Assembly (NCBI RefSeq): GCF_027744825.2
Contig: NC_071334.1
Span: forward strand, 56,732,937-56,796,936
Source of the DNA: Synchiropus splendidus
Lineage: Eukaryota > Chordata > Actinopteri > Syngnathiformes > Callionymidae
Length of the DNA stretch: 64,000 nucleotides
Direction of reading: 5' to 3'
Position 1 is the stretch's first letter; each line of letters opens with the position of its first letter. The notes under the pieces are model-generated. The model did not search any database. It saw nothing but the letters and a program-made list of their open reading frames with translations, and was not told the DNA's origin. A program made the translations under genes and the position numbers. Of the stretch, positions 12,487 through 24,998 are shown piece after piece.

Positions 12487-12860
12487 TCAAATGCATTTGG
12501 GAGGGGTTGCCGAGTGAGTGACGTCTCTCCAGAAGTGAAGAGGTGCCCGGTGCGCGTCCAGCTCTGAATGTGCGCTTCTGTGCAGTTTGGCTGTGACAAA
12601 GTCATAAACCAAGTAACGCTCTGTCCCAGAGTCGCCTCATCCCTGTCCCAACTCCAGCCCACAACAGGACATCAAACCCTGGAGCGTGAGCTCCAGCCTC
12701 TGAGGTGTGGAGAGCGAGCACCTCCCCTGTGACACTCTACCACGGTCCAGTGCGGAGACAGGAAAGGTTTTACACCTCAATATGAAGAAAAAACAGTACG
12801 GGACAAGTCTGCTTACAGAGGCTGCGTTATATACAACAACAAAGCACGTCGTGGGTCAGC
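12487..12860 (-). mobile_element. Truncated copy of the pogo-like element's internal module
   Basis: About 370 bp match the middle of the element at 61436-62103 in inverted orientation at high identity, for example GACGTCTCTCCAGAAGTGAA, TTCTGTGCAGTTTGGCTGTG and CCTCCCCTGTGACACTCTAC. Neither CAGTGGTACCTC terminus is present. Relative to the full copy, one gap of about 20 bp occurs after the AAAAAACAGT segment. ORFs shared by the two copies (around 12707-12860) are short and probably fortuitous. Confidence 0.7.
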
Positions 12861-14417
12861 CGATCATTTTTTGTTTGCTCTACACAACACATGCAATTGC
12901 CCTCAACTGTCTACCCTGGATTCGTAGCGGCAGTGTTCCTTCCATTATTGACAAGCTGCCTGTCACTGGACAGTTACATCATCTTAGCCTTATATTGTCA
13001 GAGATGTTCAGCAGCAACCGATGAGCTAGTAAAGTTTTAACATCTAAAGCGTCTGAAATGCTCAGTCCTAATCCAGGGGGGTGATCAGTCTGGCTGAAGT
13101 TGCACTCCATCTGCCACAGTTCATCATTGAGAGGGCGGCAGGGGTCAGGATGGTCCTTCTCACCATTATCTCCTCCACATAGTGATGACAGGGATTAAAA
13201 CATCGGATTTCCAGTCACTAATGTGCTGTTTTTCGGAGGTGGAAGGCAGTGAACCCATAACGCCATCGCCGCGTGTATATTCTTGCTGACTTAATAAGGA
13301 GACGTTCAATAAAATATTAACAAAAAGAAGTAAAAAGGAAGTCCGGGCAACTGTGGCATAAGTGGCAAAACAGAGAAAAGAAATTACATTCTTCCTTCAT
13401 GCCTCAGTGAGTCTGATGTAGCGCAGGCAGTCACCCGAGGACATTCAGAACAAAAGCAGGACTGGTGACATTATTTGCTGAATCATTGATATCTGTGTGC
13501 TCCAGTGGGAATTCTCAACTTTAAATCAGTGGTGGTGGTAGTCCTGGTGCTATAGGACTAATAATCATGACCTTTAAGGATCGAAGTGACAGAAATCGAC
13601 CGTCCAAGAAAAGAGAATTTCAAGCGTTTTATAGCGAGCTCAAGCAGAATGAGGGCATTTTTAGGTGCATCTTAGATTTCCACATTGTCTATTAAATACT
13701 GTACCATTAAAGAGTGCTTCCACAAAACCTCAAGTTGGATGAGTTGGTACTTTTTTTTGGTTTCCAGAAGTTCAACTCATGAAATTGATAACCATTTCCA
13801 AACTCATTAAAATGATTCTGTTCAGCTTGTGTTTGTAATTTGCCGCAGTATATACAGTACAGTGAGCTTCTTGCCACAATGAAGTCACATTTGCATTTGC
13901 AGTTGAACACATGGTTAACCACAGCTGCATTTAACTGATAAGGCACTGGAGGACCCAACCTGATGCCAGCGTTGAGACCGTAGACCAATAAAACAGATTG
14001 ACTGTATAAATCCCGTGTTGAGTTCCCATATCTTAATAGAGCAGCAAGAGGGCAGTGATTTACAACACAACAAGCTGCAGTGGGCACAGGGAGCATTAGA
14101 TGTGTGCAAATTCTGTATGTGGCTAGTGGGATTACTTTTTTGCCCTCCTCTCGAGTTGAGGAATACAGATGCTGCAGAGCACATCTGATGGCAGCAGCAG
14201 AAGGCCCGGGATGATTTAAATATTTTCTCTGAAGATGTTTATTGACGTTGGACATGAAGACACTTTAGCTTGCATTGTGAATATTGCAAGCGTTGTGTGA
14301 CCTAATCCATTCAGTCAGGTGAACACATTTGTTTGTAGGAAGTTTTGCACTGCAGAGAGCAGAAGCTTACATCACTTTTTTCCCCTCCAGATTATGCAGT
14401 TTGAGGACTGTATGAGC
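12861..14417. other. Non-coding, one unexplained 182-codon minus-strand ORF
   Basis: The only notable item is an open frame on the minus strand at 13707-14255 (182 codons, Cys-rich, including CKCKCDF and CIYCGK). It has no domain I recognise and another ORF overlaps it in a second frame. Coding status is doubtful without splice sites or conservation. The rest is unique sequence with no repeat termini. Confidence 0.3.
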
Positions 14418-14422
14418 AGATT

Positions 14423-14508
<86 letters not shown>

Positions 14509-14513
14509 AATCT
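14418..14513. repeat. 96-bp perfect palindrome: (TA)n core capped by octamer motifs
   Basis: A (TA)n tract of about 80 bp is flanked by AGATTTGCATAT on the left and ATATGCAAATCT on the right, so the whole segment equals its own reverse complement. Each cap contains the POU octamer ATTTGCAT or its complement ATGCAAAT. The symmetry breaks one base outside each end. Such tracts extrude cruciforms and are prone to length change. Confidence 0.85.
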
Positions 14514-16612
14514 TAACCAGGACATTAAAGTTATAGTGAAAGAATTTGCTTTTTTTTGATTATTGGTAGTACTAGTGGAGGAGTTATTTGTGGTACCGCA
14601 ATGGTAGCAATACAAGTAGGAGCATAAGTAGTAGAGTCTGAAGTCAGTAACCTCTGTGTTTGAAACATGAAGTCATTACTTGTGACGGGGTCGACCTCTT
14701 CTCCAGAAGATAAAAAGCAATACTCTGCGTCAGAGTGGGTCACAGACACTTTCTGACTCACTGCTCAGCTTGGACAAATAAATGAGCCCTATCCGATGTG
14801 TTTAAGATTCTTTGACCCGATGTTCTATTTGGGATTACTTTTTTTTTTTTTTTTTTTTTATGGCGACTGCATTGCGATGGTGTTTCCTGTGACTGCATAT
14901 AAAGGATCAACCATAATTTAACCATATCGATGTCAGAGAGGGGCTTGCAGTGTATTATGGCAGAATATTTTTTTTATCTGTAGCTTAATTTGAGACCTTC
15001 TCTGGAAGTTGTCTCAGCCTGAAATCGACAAAAATTACAAGTGTGCGGCTGAGCACATTGTATAGAGGTTTAAATGCATGAACCTACAGTAGTTCCATTT
15101 TATTTTGCTACAAACAGATGAGAGCATATGTGTAGCATTACCCATAAAACCACACACGCTTATTAGATTTTCCACAGCTACTAGATCGCCCGTACAAGAG
15201 CTAATCAAAAGTTCAAGCCAGACTGAGCATATTATGTATTAAATCTGCATCCACCAGCTGGCTCCCAAATCCCTATTAATGGATGTTGTACAGCCAGATA
15301 AATTGTGAAAATCCTCTCTTTTGTTTGTCTATGTTTCTGTCTTCTGGCTGGCAATGAGCTCACTTTTGGAGTGTTTGCATGGGCCGAAGAAAAACCCATT
15401 AATTTTTTGGCATCTACATTTGTCATAGCTAATAATCTCCATGTTGATTCTAGCGGAGGTCTGCGCTCCCCAAGTGCACTTATGTCAGCTTGATTATGCT
15501 AAGAATGACCTGGACAATTTCATGGGACTTGGCAAATGGGTAGTGTGTTATTTAAGGCCTATTGAAATAATGTTTCTGTACATATCTGTTTCTTCATAAA
15601 GATTTAATGAACCGGGCAGAATATTTAAAACGGTTGCCATCGGATTGCATCTGCTGCCTGATGCTCCAGTCGAATTAAAGAGACTCAGCTTCGATTATCA
15701 TGGGCTCGCCATCATCACCGCGATCCCCCATGAAGCAAGTCACAAGTCACAGCTCCTCAAATCGAATTGCACTGTCAGATATTTTTCCTAGTCTTCTTCA
15801 TTAGTCACCTATCATTTGTCTGTGACCCCACAATCATCCTGGAAGGCTGTCAGAGGGCCAAGTAAATCTTTGCTGTATATAACTGACCATTTCTGGTCCC
15901 ATGGTTGAGTTGGTTTTGCTAAATATTGCTGTCCTCTCGCTCCCTTCTTCTTTTCCCATCAAAAAGCTGTAAATCAATTTCATGCCCCACAAATATTGTT
16001 TACCCTCTTGGGTGTGAATCTGTCAGTTCCTTGTGCATTCTTTGCTCAAAACACAGACTTAGCACGATCACAGTTGTCAGTATATCTTTAACATGTCCTT
16101 GAATTGTGGTTATAGTACTGATTGTGTGGCTGTCGTAACATCTGTACTGCAGATGGCAAACATTTTATTTAACTATGTGAGGGATCTTACACAATAGAGC
16201 TTATTGCCTAAACCACATGCAGTGATGTTGGTTAATAAAAATACCACATAAAAAAAAGACCAGAAATTTAAAATTGTCATTGGAGGAGGAGACTGGCGTC
16301 ATTTCTGTGTGTCTCACGCCAATTTAGTGAGAGTTGGCAGCCTTGCAGAATATCGGAGTGACTTGTCATTTTGCGTGTTGATCACTTCTACCTTGGTGAG
16401 ACTTTTAAAAATCCTCCCACAGAACCGGGTAAACATAAAGGCCCCCACAGAGCGTGACAGAACTGTAACCTCTGTTATTTGTGCCACAGCCAAAACATCT
16501 ATTTTTGAGATGTTTTGCTTATAGGGTAGTCCAATGATCACAACACCACTTGGCTGGAGAAGGATAGAAAAGCACTCTGAGAGCACAGACCATCACCAAC
16601 AGGTCATGTCCG
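14514..16612. other. Non-coding; 15160-15850 is a candidate regulatory block
   Basis: No coding domain. A poly-T run lies at 14839. The part from 15160 to 15850 is repeat-free, with balanced composition and several developmental-type motifs (CCAGCTGG at 15254, TATTAATGG, GCTAATCAAAAG, CTAATAATC). This is why I single it out; there is no direct proof of function. Confidence 0.3.
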
Positions 16613-17250
16613 TGTCATGTCTGTTTTCTTTTGTGCTTTTATTTATGTGATTTTCAGTTTTGTTCTGTGTTTCCATATCCTTGTTTTCCTCCAGCTTATC
16701 AAGCTTTCCTGGATTTCAACACATCGGTGCCAGCTTGTGTTGCCAGATGGTTACTTTGCGTTGCTACAGTAAACTCTTCTGCGACTCCACTCTCGTTTGT
16801 CTGCCTGAGTCTTTCAAAATTGTGTGCGCGCTTGATTTCCATTTCAGCCGCCTCCTTAGTTTCATTCTTCTCATTCTATTTCTCTTTCTCATTCATTCTC
16901 CTGTTAGATGGCGTGTGTGTAAAACACACTCCTCCTTTCCTTGTGTGTGTGTGTGTGTTATCCACCACGAGTGCTTTCTGTTTATTGGGCCTCGTGAGTG
17001 TGTTTGTGTTGTCCCCCTTAGTCAGGCTTGAGTTACTAGTTCGCCTATTTTCTTCAGGTTTTTCCCCTGCCCTTGAATGTATTTCCCGTTCCGTGTTCTG
17101 GTGTGGACGCCCTTGGTTCTCCATTCCTGTTCGTCCTTTATTTACTCATTTTTGTTCAATAAATCTATTAATTTAACCTTGCTCTCCCGAGTCTTCTGCC
17201 AGTCAGCAATCACGCAGCACCTGGGTCTGACTCCACAGACAGCCATGACA
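16613..17250 (+). mobile_element. Solo LTR
   Basis: The 638-bp segment begins TGTCATGTCTG and ends CAGCCATGACA, i.e. 5'-TG...CA-3' with short inverted ends TGTCATG/CATGACA. The flanks GTCCG (16608-16612) and GTGCG (17251-17255) form a 5-bp target duplication with one mismatch. A polyadenylation signal AATAAA sits at 17158-17163 near the 3' end, as expected for an R/U5 region. No internal gag-pol sequence or second LTR is seen, so this is a recombined solo LTR, most likely Ty3/gypsy-type (class inferred). The 181- and 123-codon ORFs inside are pyrimidine-rich and fortuitous. Confidence 0.7.
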
Positions 17251-20200
17251 GTGCGGCCACAATGAAAATTGTACCCAGTGTTTATTGTCCCACCAATGAA
17301 GATCTTTTCTGATAGGCTGTCGGGCTCTGGCGAGATAGATAGCTGGAGCATGCCGAGAGTATTCAAGTGGTTTCCAGGAATCTGTTGAATGTAAAGCAAT
17401 AAATATTAGCACCATAATCATTTTGATTGATATCATATCTCCTGAAAATTTTATTTGAAATCTAACTTTTTAGATTTAATTTTACTAACAGAGTTATGAA
17501 CAAATGAATGATGAACACGGATCTGTGTTTTCAGGACAATGTCTTGTCTAGCAGCAAATGTGGGCCAGACAGTGGCAACGTGACCCGGGCAGTAATGGTC
17601 TCTGTTATTAGTTGAATTTTCAGTTCGTGTTGCGCTTTATTCTCATTCTTTTTTCCCCTTGATTTTTACGCTGTCTGAGAAATGTGTTGGATAATCTATC
17701 TTTCAGGGCTACGGTGTGATACCCAAGTCGTCTCATCGACATTCCTAACCTCACCCACCAATCCTGGTCAGAATTCAGCACATGCCTCACTTGGCCAGTC
17801 TCCAGTAAATGTTCTCCCATTGCTCAATATGCATACTCCTGTGAGGAAACTTTAATCATCTCTCCAGGCACTAAGCACAGGGATTTTAGGAGTTGGTACT
17901 CAAAATCCCTGTATTTAAAACTGAACAAATTTTATTGATTTTGACAGGCTTTCTTTTCACCTTACGTTGTTAGGTGTGTCTATTTAGGTCACCATGATCC
18001 TTCCCTTCTCAGCATTGATGAGAGGAAAATCATGAAAAAGACGGATTTTTTTTTTTTTATCAGAAGATACAATTGCTAAAATAACCCATCAGGTCGGAGC
18101 TGCAGATTGCCTTTTCCCACCCAGAATGTTTCCCCCATTTTTCTGCAGTGGAGGCTGTCAAAATATAATTGGTGGTGCACCGCAGGGACCCCAATGCTGT
18201 GAAACGGCTTGTATAAGGTTTAATCTTTGAAAGCGATGTTGACATCCATAGGAGATGGGCTTAATGTCCAGTAATATATGCAGAAATAGAAATTCTTTGA
18301 TTCTTGTGTCAAAGAACGGTTGGCCCATTTTCTGCCACAAAAGATTGTTGCATGGAATCTTGTAATCCATTAATCCCTGTCCTGTAACACATTTTCATGT
18401 ACTGTATGCACTGCATGTGCACGCTGTAATTTTAGATACATTTAGCATAGTCACAGTTTGGCTGAAAATACACTTCTCTGTGTATCTGAGGCGAATAAAA
18501 ATGCTTAAAAAGTCAAGTTAATGAGACATATTCAACACTCAGCATCGGGTCTCTCTATAGAAATAAGTACTGATGGAAAGACTGTCAACCTACAGTGCAT
18601 CAAACAATCATTTTTTCCTGTATAGGATGCTCCAATACGGACACCTCACAGGCTGGAAGTTTTAGATGGGAAGCACGTCAAAGCCTATCAAAGCATGTCC
18701 CAGTTTTTTTCAGAATTGGAATACAGCATGGCGACGTCCACCAAAGCTATTCTCACGCGTGCTTTGCCCATAGATATGGGTCGAGGAGGTTTCATATAGC
18801 AGTGTTGACATGTTGGTGAGGTTTCAAACCTCACATCATTTCAATCTAAAAACCTTTCTGTCATCCATAATTTCTGTACTTCTGTAACCCACCTGATGGT
18901 GTTCGCTATTCACTGTTCTCATGGAATCTGAGGGAAAAAGAAAGTGACGTGAGGACTTTGGTTCTCCTTTCATTTTTAGATCTTTCAGGTCTGTTGTCTT
19001 TGGACATTTGCATTTTTTAGTTATTTGACTCTGGATTCAAGATTCAAGTTGATGTGAACATCTCATCAAGATTCACATTCATGACTAGCCTGCAGCTGCT
19101 GATAAACCACAACATGATCTCCCCCTTTTATTTCTGCCCTTCATGCCTGACATTGAATGAGTCAGACTCATTAAAGATAGCTGCACACCAGGACTCTCAA
19201 GTTTTGATCTCAGCAGTTAGTGTGACATTTGATGGTGGACGACCACTGTAACAGTGCGCAAGACTTTGACCATATAATTTCTAAATAGTGATGTGATTTA
19301 GCAATTTGTATAACTGGCATTGCAGACAAAACATTTGTCAATATAGCAAAAACGATTTTGTGAAGATATGTTTTGGATGAATAAATGTATGATATGTTGA
19401 AAATAAGTTAGTGTAATGGGTATTATTCACGTATATTAAGTACACTGATACTGCAGCGTCAAGTCATGAGGAGTAAGGAAAGGTCAAATGGAGTATCCAC
19501 TTGACGCTTTTTTTTTCATCGGCACTTAACAGTGGATAATACAACCGTCCCTGACTCTGCGGAAACAGAGTTGACGGTCTGCGTGAACGCTGAGCCAAAA
19601 CCGTGGGCAACTGTGCCTCGGTAGCGGGTCACTACGCCCTATTATCAGCCACATTATGACAAATTCTGGGATGTTCCCTGTAAAACAGATTCCATTTAAA
19701 TCAGCCAGTTTCACAGTTCTGTGATGAAAACATAGGGCCCGAGCATTGCTGTTGTCTCCTCAGTCCTGTTTTGCTTGGTGTGGCTCATGACACGTGTTAA
19801 GCCTCATCCCACTGTCAGGTACAGGTCCATCAATGGGCCAAGTTTAAAATGGAATAGTCGAATAAATCTTGCATTCATTTTTTTATGTGTCAATTTGAGG
19901 TGTAATTCATTATCTAATGTGCTAAAGTGACTGCGCTTTAGCACGTTTTTAAAAACATCTCACCCTAAACAGGTGGGAATGAGAATGTTTTTCTCTCAAT
20001 TTGATGGAATCTGTCAGACAAAAAAAGAACTGGTGCCAAACACACAGCTCAGATGATTTACTCCCTTCAATCTTGGTTTATAGAGTTTAATACATTCAAG
20101 GTCTTATATTTCAGGTGCTCTTCAGATGTGGAAGGGCGGAATTTTTTATTTCACTGTTTTTCCAAGAATGTGACTTAGAAATGCCACTCTCCTCTCTCAC

Positions 20201-22611
20201 TAAGGCCTGACCTTTTCTGTTCCCAGCCAGTCTCTCTTCTGAGTTTTCTATTACCTCAGCTGGAAATTACCAGTTCTTTCAAACTCACAAGATAAATGTT
20301 TTCTATCACGGCCCCCTGAAGCCAACTCACTACCTGGTCTTTTTCTTCACCTTGGAAAGTTTAAATAATCTCCAGAAATCACGGCAGTGGGTAAGAATAT
20401 ATTTGTTTTAAATGCCTATAATTGAAGTCGTGAATGTGTGAATAGCCTTGTATATGTAGTTAATAATTTCCTTCCAACAAATATTTTAAAACACCAACAT
20501 ATACAATCCTGCAGAGGATGTGCTTAATCTTTATTATCATTATTTTCCCTGTATTCCATTTTGCATGTGCTGATAGAAATGTATCAGAAGAGGAGCGTCA
20601 GTACATCCAAGGTTTGCTGTTTGTGTTAACCCTTAGCTGCGCCACAAGCAGGTCACCACTCTGGGGAGGTGATGATTCTCTAGTCTGGTTAATGGTGCTT
20701 AATGACAGCACTTAATGGAAATTAATGAGCAGCTTTAAAGTGGTGTGCACACAAATAGGTTAGCAACTTAATTTTCACCTGTATTGTATCCAGTGTTTAT
20801 TGTTTAACAAGACTGGCCTCACATGAGGAGAAGACTTCCATGTACTTGGTTGTCAGTTTGGTAAACTCAGTGCAACAAAGCCTCCAATGATCGGATGTAA
20901 AGTGAATACATTACACATTGTTGCACAACAACATACCTTGACACAAGTCATTTTGCTGGTCCAGCTGGATTGAGACTGCTAAATTAGATCAGCGTGAACT
21001 ATAAGCCTGGGAATCCTGTTAATGAGCTTTAAAGGATGACTTAAAAGGCCGAGACCACAGTGCACGGGTTGGATCTTCAGTCAAATACAAGTCCCATTTT
21101 CAAATTAAAGGGTAGGTTACTCTTATTTTGCAGGAAATAGACATGTATTATAGTGATTGTTAATGGATTATGATTTTTTTTGTTTTCATTGAAAGTCATC
21201 GATGGGTTGAAGTGAAACAAGGCTCTGACAACAGCACAACTGAAGGTTATTTTAGTGTGTAATGATTATTGTTGTGTACTGTACTTGTTTGAGGAAGGGA
21301 CAACGTGACCTGGAATCATAGGAGGTAAAATGTTCCTAAAAGCTTATTGTATCAAGCTATTGTGGCAGTGAACATTGGTTCCACTCCTTGGAAAATGAGA
21401 TGTTCTTTGGTTCGGTCAGCTTCCCAGAAATAGGCTTGGATAACAAAAAAACTGGAACGCACCACCGATTGGAGAGAAGGGGACCTGATATGTTGTAATT
21501 GTGAAGGCACTGCCAAAATCTCTGCACATCGTCCCATCAATCTTTCTGCAACAACAGAAAATGCTTCGAGGTGTGAGACCCTGAACGGTTTCCTCAAGAT
21601 TCTTCTTCAGAGAAACTCTTCTTCAACTCATAAATACATCCTATGTGATGACTAACAGCTGAGGAGACATCCCATAATTTGAACACTTTAAGTGGACAGA
21701 TTTTTCAAAAGACGTCTTATGCTTTCAGATGAATAACAACAGTATTTATTTTTAGTTTTCATACCAGTTTCCAATGTGTTCACGTTTGTATGTTTGTACT
21801 GCCCAATATAGACAGCTACAGCAAGTCAGCCTCCTGCATGTTAACCTTGCGTATCATCTGTAGTCATCCCGTTTTATCTCCTCATTTATTACATCCTTGA
21901 ACCCCATCAGTTGAGAACATTCTTCGACCAACATGCCCCATGTCACTCCACAAGTCCAAACCATCAGGCATCCATACTTGACTCACTACTTGTCCTCCTG
22001 AGCTTTTATTTGTTTTCCTTTTTTTTTTTTTTTAAATTCGCCCAACTTGAAAAGGAGCAGGTCCTTCTGCTCAGAGTGAGACATATTTCACACAGGAACA
22101 TATTTGATATTGTATTTATTGTACTGAATCTTCTTTTCCCCAAAAGCAGGTGAAAGAGAAATTAAGTAATTCAAAATCTGTTTTTTATTGTTCTCAAACC
22201 TTTCTTTTAAGTTATTACAGTTGACATGATGCTGTAATAATAATCAGTATATAAAAATAAGCATAATAATTCCCGATAAAATGAAACACAATGACTTTAG
22301 TCACTCATGATCAGCTCAACTTAAGTTAATTATTTGTCCCAACACATATTAACCATGTTGTGAAATCGCATTAGCAGGTTCAAATAACAAACCAAACGGG
22401 ATCTCCAGAAAAAGATCTGCACTGCACATATCTGCTTCCTGGTTGTCGACCGCCATTCAATGAAGCACAGTGACTGGTATTCAACGATTGACGGCCCCTT
22501 GTATATATCTATATATACTCCCTCTACACCAGGGTGCTGGCAACTTAATCACGAACAAACAGAATTATTTCTACTCGCTTCCTCTTCCAAAGCCAAAGTC
22601 TGTACAGCAGA
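17251..22611. other. Non-coding, no recognised gene or transposon
   Basis: Long AT-rich intergenic stretch. Visible structure is limited to an 11-bp-stem hairpin at 17877-17912 (ACAGGGATTTT...AAAATCCCTGT), a 9-bp-stem hairpin at 19919-19944, and homopolymer tracts at 18047 and 22018. ORFs are short and featureless. Confidence 0.4.
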
Positions 22612-22630
22612 CACTGCCACCTGGTGGCAT
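22612..22630 (-). promoter_or_regulatory. CTCF-like motif
   Basis: On the minus strand this reads GCCACCAGGTGGCAGTG, matching the CTCF core CCASYAGRKGGCRS. The central 13 bp are nearly self-complementary. It lies in otherwise plain intergenic DNA. Assigned by consensus match only. Confidence 0.5.
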
Positions 22631-23871
22631 CTAATAATGATGACACTGTTTCATGAAACCTCATCTCACCCATCACTAGCAAAACCTCAATCGAACAGAA
22701 AACAAACAGTGTAACCACAGGATGAACACAATAAAAGAAAACTATATATATACAACAAGCACAAAACACCACATTTAAGATAATAAAATGTGCTTTCAAA
22801 AGTTAGTTAAAACAAGACAGAGACTCTGCCATCCTAATCCTCTTCAGCAAACTGTTATTGATTTGGCTAAGGAAAAGATTAGATCACCTTTGGATTTGAG
22901 GCTTGACTTGACCTGCCTGGGGAGTAGCCAGCATTCCGGTGATGTTGCTCGGTGCTAGAGAGAGACGGGCTTTAAATGTTAAGTGGATTATAAAAAGGAC
23001 CCGATGCCAATGTGGTGACGATTAATGTGGAAATATGGCGAAAACTATTTTAAATCCAATGTGCTGCAATGTGGACCAATTAAAGACAAGTTGTTTTCAG
23101 TGATTGAAATATGTGTATTTATTCATTTATATTTGTTTATTTATTTATTTATTTTATTTTACCAAGTTGGTTAAAAATATCAATGCTATTATCATTATTA
23201 TTTTTATATCTCTGTGCATACGGCTGAGGTGAAGGTCCAAATATTTTCTCATGTAGAAAACCATAAGTAGCTAATTATGGCTGTTGCAAAATTGTCAAGT
23301 GTTTTTTGTTCAGCACATGAAGCTCAATCCATCATGACACCATCAAAACAGCTGTTATGTTCCAATTTTAATTACATTTTCTTGTTTGTGCTGTTCATTT
23401 TCACAGCACCGAGGGAGCTTGGTGAGTGTGTGGCATCTTTGAATATTTAATAAAGAAGGGAGTAAGAAATATGCCAGCGAGATGAAGATTTATATTCCTG
23501 GTCGATGGGAGACCACAGACATGCAGTATATTAATATCAATACTCAGCTCGCTGCGCAGAAATGAACTGTGAGGAGGAAGATTCAGGCATTGATATGCAT
23601 TTATGGAGCTATGTTTAAGTTGCACTGTTTTGGTACCTACGTCTTCCTCTGGAATGATGGCGTCGCTCAGCTCGGCAGACATTTCTTTATGTCTGATTTG
23701 TTCTTGTGTAATTCCACTGAGGCCTAGCCAAGATATTAGCAGTCAATACTTGCAGCAGCCATCTAAAACCATTGCAATTTATAGGCCTTGTTTCTGCTGA
23801 TACAGCCCGGCTGTCAAAATCATTGGTGTGCACACAAACATTGGGCGTTCTCCAGGCTGGGAAATGCATAC

Positions 23872-23874
<3 letters not shown>
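22631..23874. other. Non-coding, no recognised feature
   Basis: AT-rich DNA with an ATTT-rich run at 23120-23160; ORFs are short and lack domains. Confidence 0.4.

Positions 23875-23906
<32 letters not shown>
23875..23906. repeat. (AC)16 microsatellite
   Basis: Uninterrupted AC dinucleotides over 32 bp. It creates spurious His/Thr- and Val/Cys-rich ORFs in the surrounding frames. Confidence 0.95.
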
Positions 23907-23907
<1 letters not shown>

Positions 23908-24736
23908 ACAGAGTAAAATTGAATCTCCCTTCTTCCTTTCACTGGCGGTTTACTTCGCTCTGCTTTTCTTTTGGCTTTCTCTGCCTGTTTATCTCTCTCT
24001 GCTTTTCTCACCCCTCCACATTTCATGCATCTCCGAGATGATCTTGTTTTGCTTTTCGTTCACTTCTGCCATCATGCGTTTTGGGTGGAAAGCTGTCATT
24101 CAAAGCCACTTAACCATATTCTATTGTGTTCAAAGGGAAATAACTCGATTGTGGGAAGCCTGTGATTTAAACTGCCTCGAGGGCAGTAAGGTCCACGTCT
24201 CTGTAAACAAATGAAGGAATTAAGGTTAAGTCTCGATTCTGATATCAAATGCATAGAGTAACCCTCGCCTTCAATTGACATCAAAATGAATCAGTACCAG
24301 TTCAGTAATTTGAAAACATTATAGATTTATGAGGTCATTTATATTTTATAAATCAGCAAATGGAGTGCTATATTTCTTAGCTGCTGTTTTGTCGCTATCT
24401 TTTCATCCCAAAATAATATTTCTGTTCCAAGTGAACTAACACTTGTCTACTGTAGCTGTGGAGCTTGCAAGTTAAAATCAAGAAGAATAACACCCTGGCC
24501 AGTGTTTCAATGCCTTGATAGACTATTAAACCTATAAGTGCGACACAAACACTCCTACAGTAAAGATGCGTAGCGCTGGTATCAAGTATCAGCGGATGGT
24601 AAATGCGCGGGATGTGTAAAAGTGGAATCATTAAACAGTTATTGCTGGGTTGATGAAACACTAGATGTGGTTCATTGTTTGGAAATACTTCGGGTTTCAT
24701 TGAAATAGTTGCTCAAAGTCAAGCATTACACAGCAG
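23907..24736. other. Non-coding, no recognised feature
   Basis: Pyrimidine-rich on the plus strand just after the microsatellite (23925-24020), then AT-rich. No repeat termini or domains. Confidence 0.4.
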
Positions 24737-24756
24737 GCAGTGCCATCTAGTGGCCA
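24737..24756 (-). promoter_or_regulatory. CTCF-like motif
   Basis: The minus strand reads GGCCACTAGATGGCACTGC, an excellent match to the CTCF core (CCACTAGATGGCAC). Its upstream edge abuts the left terminus of the MITE at 24755, so element and site share two bases. Assigned by consensus match only. Confidence 0.6.
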
Positions 24757-24998
24757 GTGGCGCCTCCACAAATTTTTCATAGGGGTGGCCAAATGAGGCC
24801 AATTCAAATTTTGGGGTGGCACACCAAAACTAAAAGCTATAATTTCAGGATTTTATCATACTGTTGTAGTAAACAGGCCGGCAGAAAAATATCAGAAAAA
24901 GCGGCTTGATGGCTGGCTGTGCGTTTAATGCACGGCATTTGGGGTGAATCGATCATCATTTCATATGAAATGCAAAACTGACGCTTCATGCGCCACTG
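24755..24998 (+). mobile_element. hAT-like MITE
   Basis: The 244-bp segment begins CAGTGGCGCCTCC and ends GCGCCACTG, giving matching terminal inverted repeats. Its left part (AATTTTTCATAGGGGTGGCC...GGGGTGGCAC) follows the pattern of common fish CAGTGGCGG...GGGGTGGC MITEs. The 8-bp flanks CTAGTGGC and CTCATGGT agree at only 5 of 8 positions, so the target duplication is eroded. No coding capacity. Confidence 0.55.

Noticed and set aside
16631..17176. 181-codon ORF (and 123-codon overlapping ORF)
   Set aside because: Pyrimidine-rich frames wholly inside the solo LTR, with no domain.
19919..19944. Hairpin followed by TTTTT resembling an intrinsic terminator
   Set aside because: Bacterial-type terminators have no role in this nuclear vertebrate sequence; short stems with T runs are common in AT-rich DNA.
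21352..21597. Minus-strand ORF with SVVRSSFF, reminiscent of a LINE RT segment
   Set aside because: Only seven residues resemble RT; the flanking residues do not follow the expected order.
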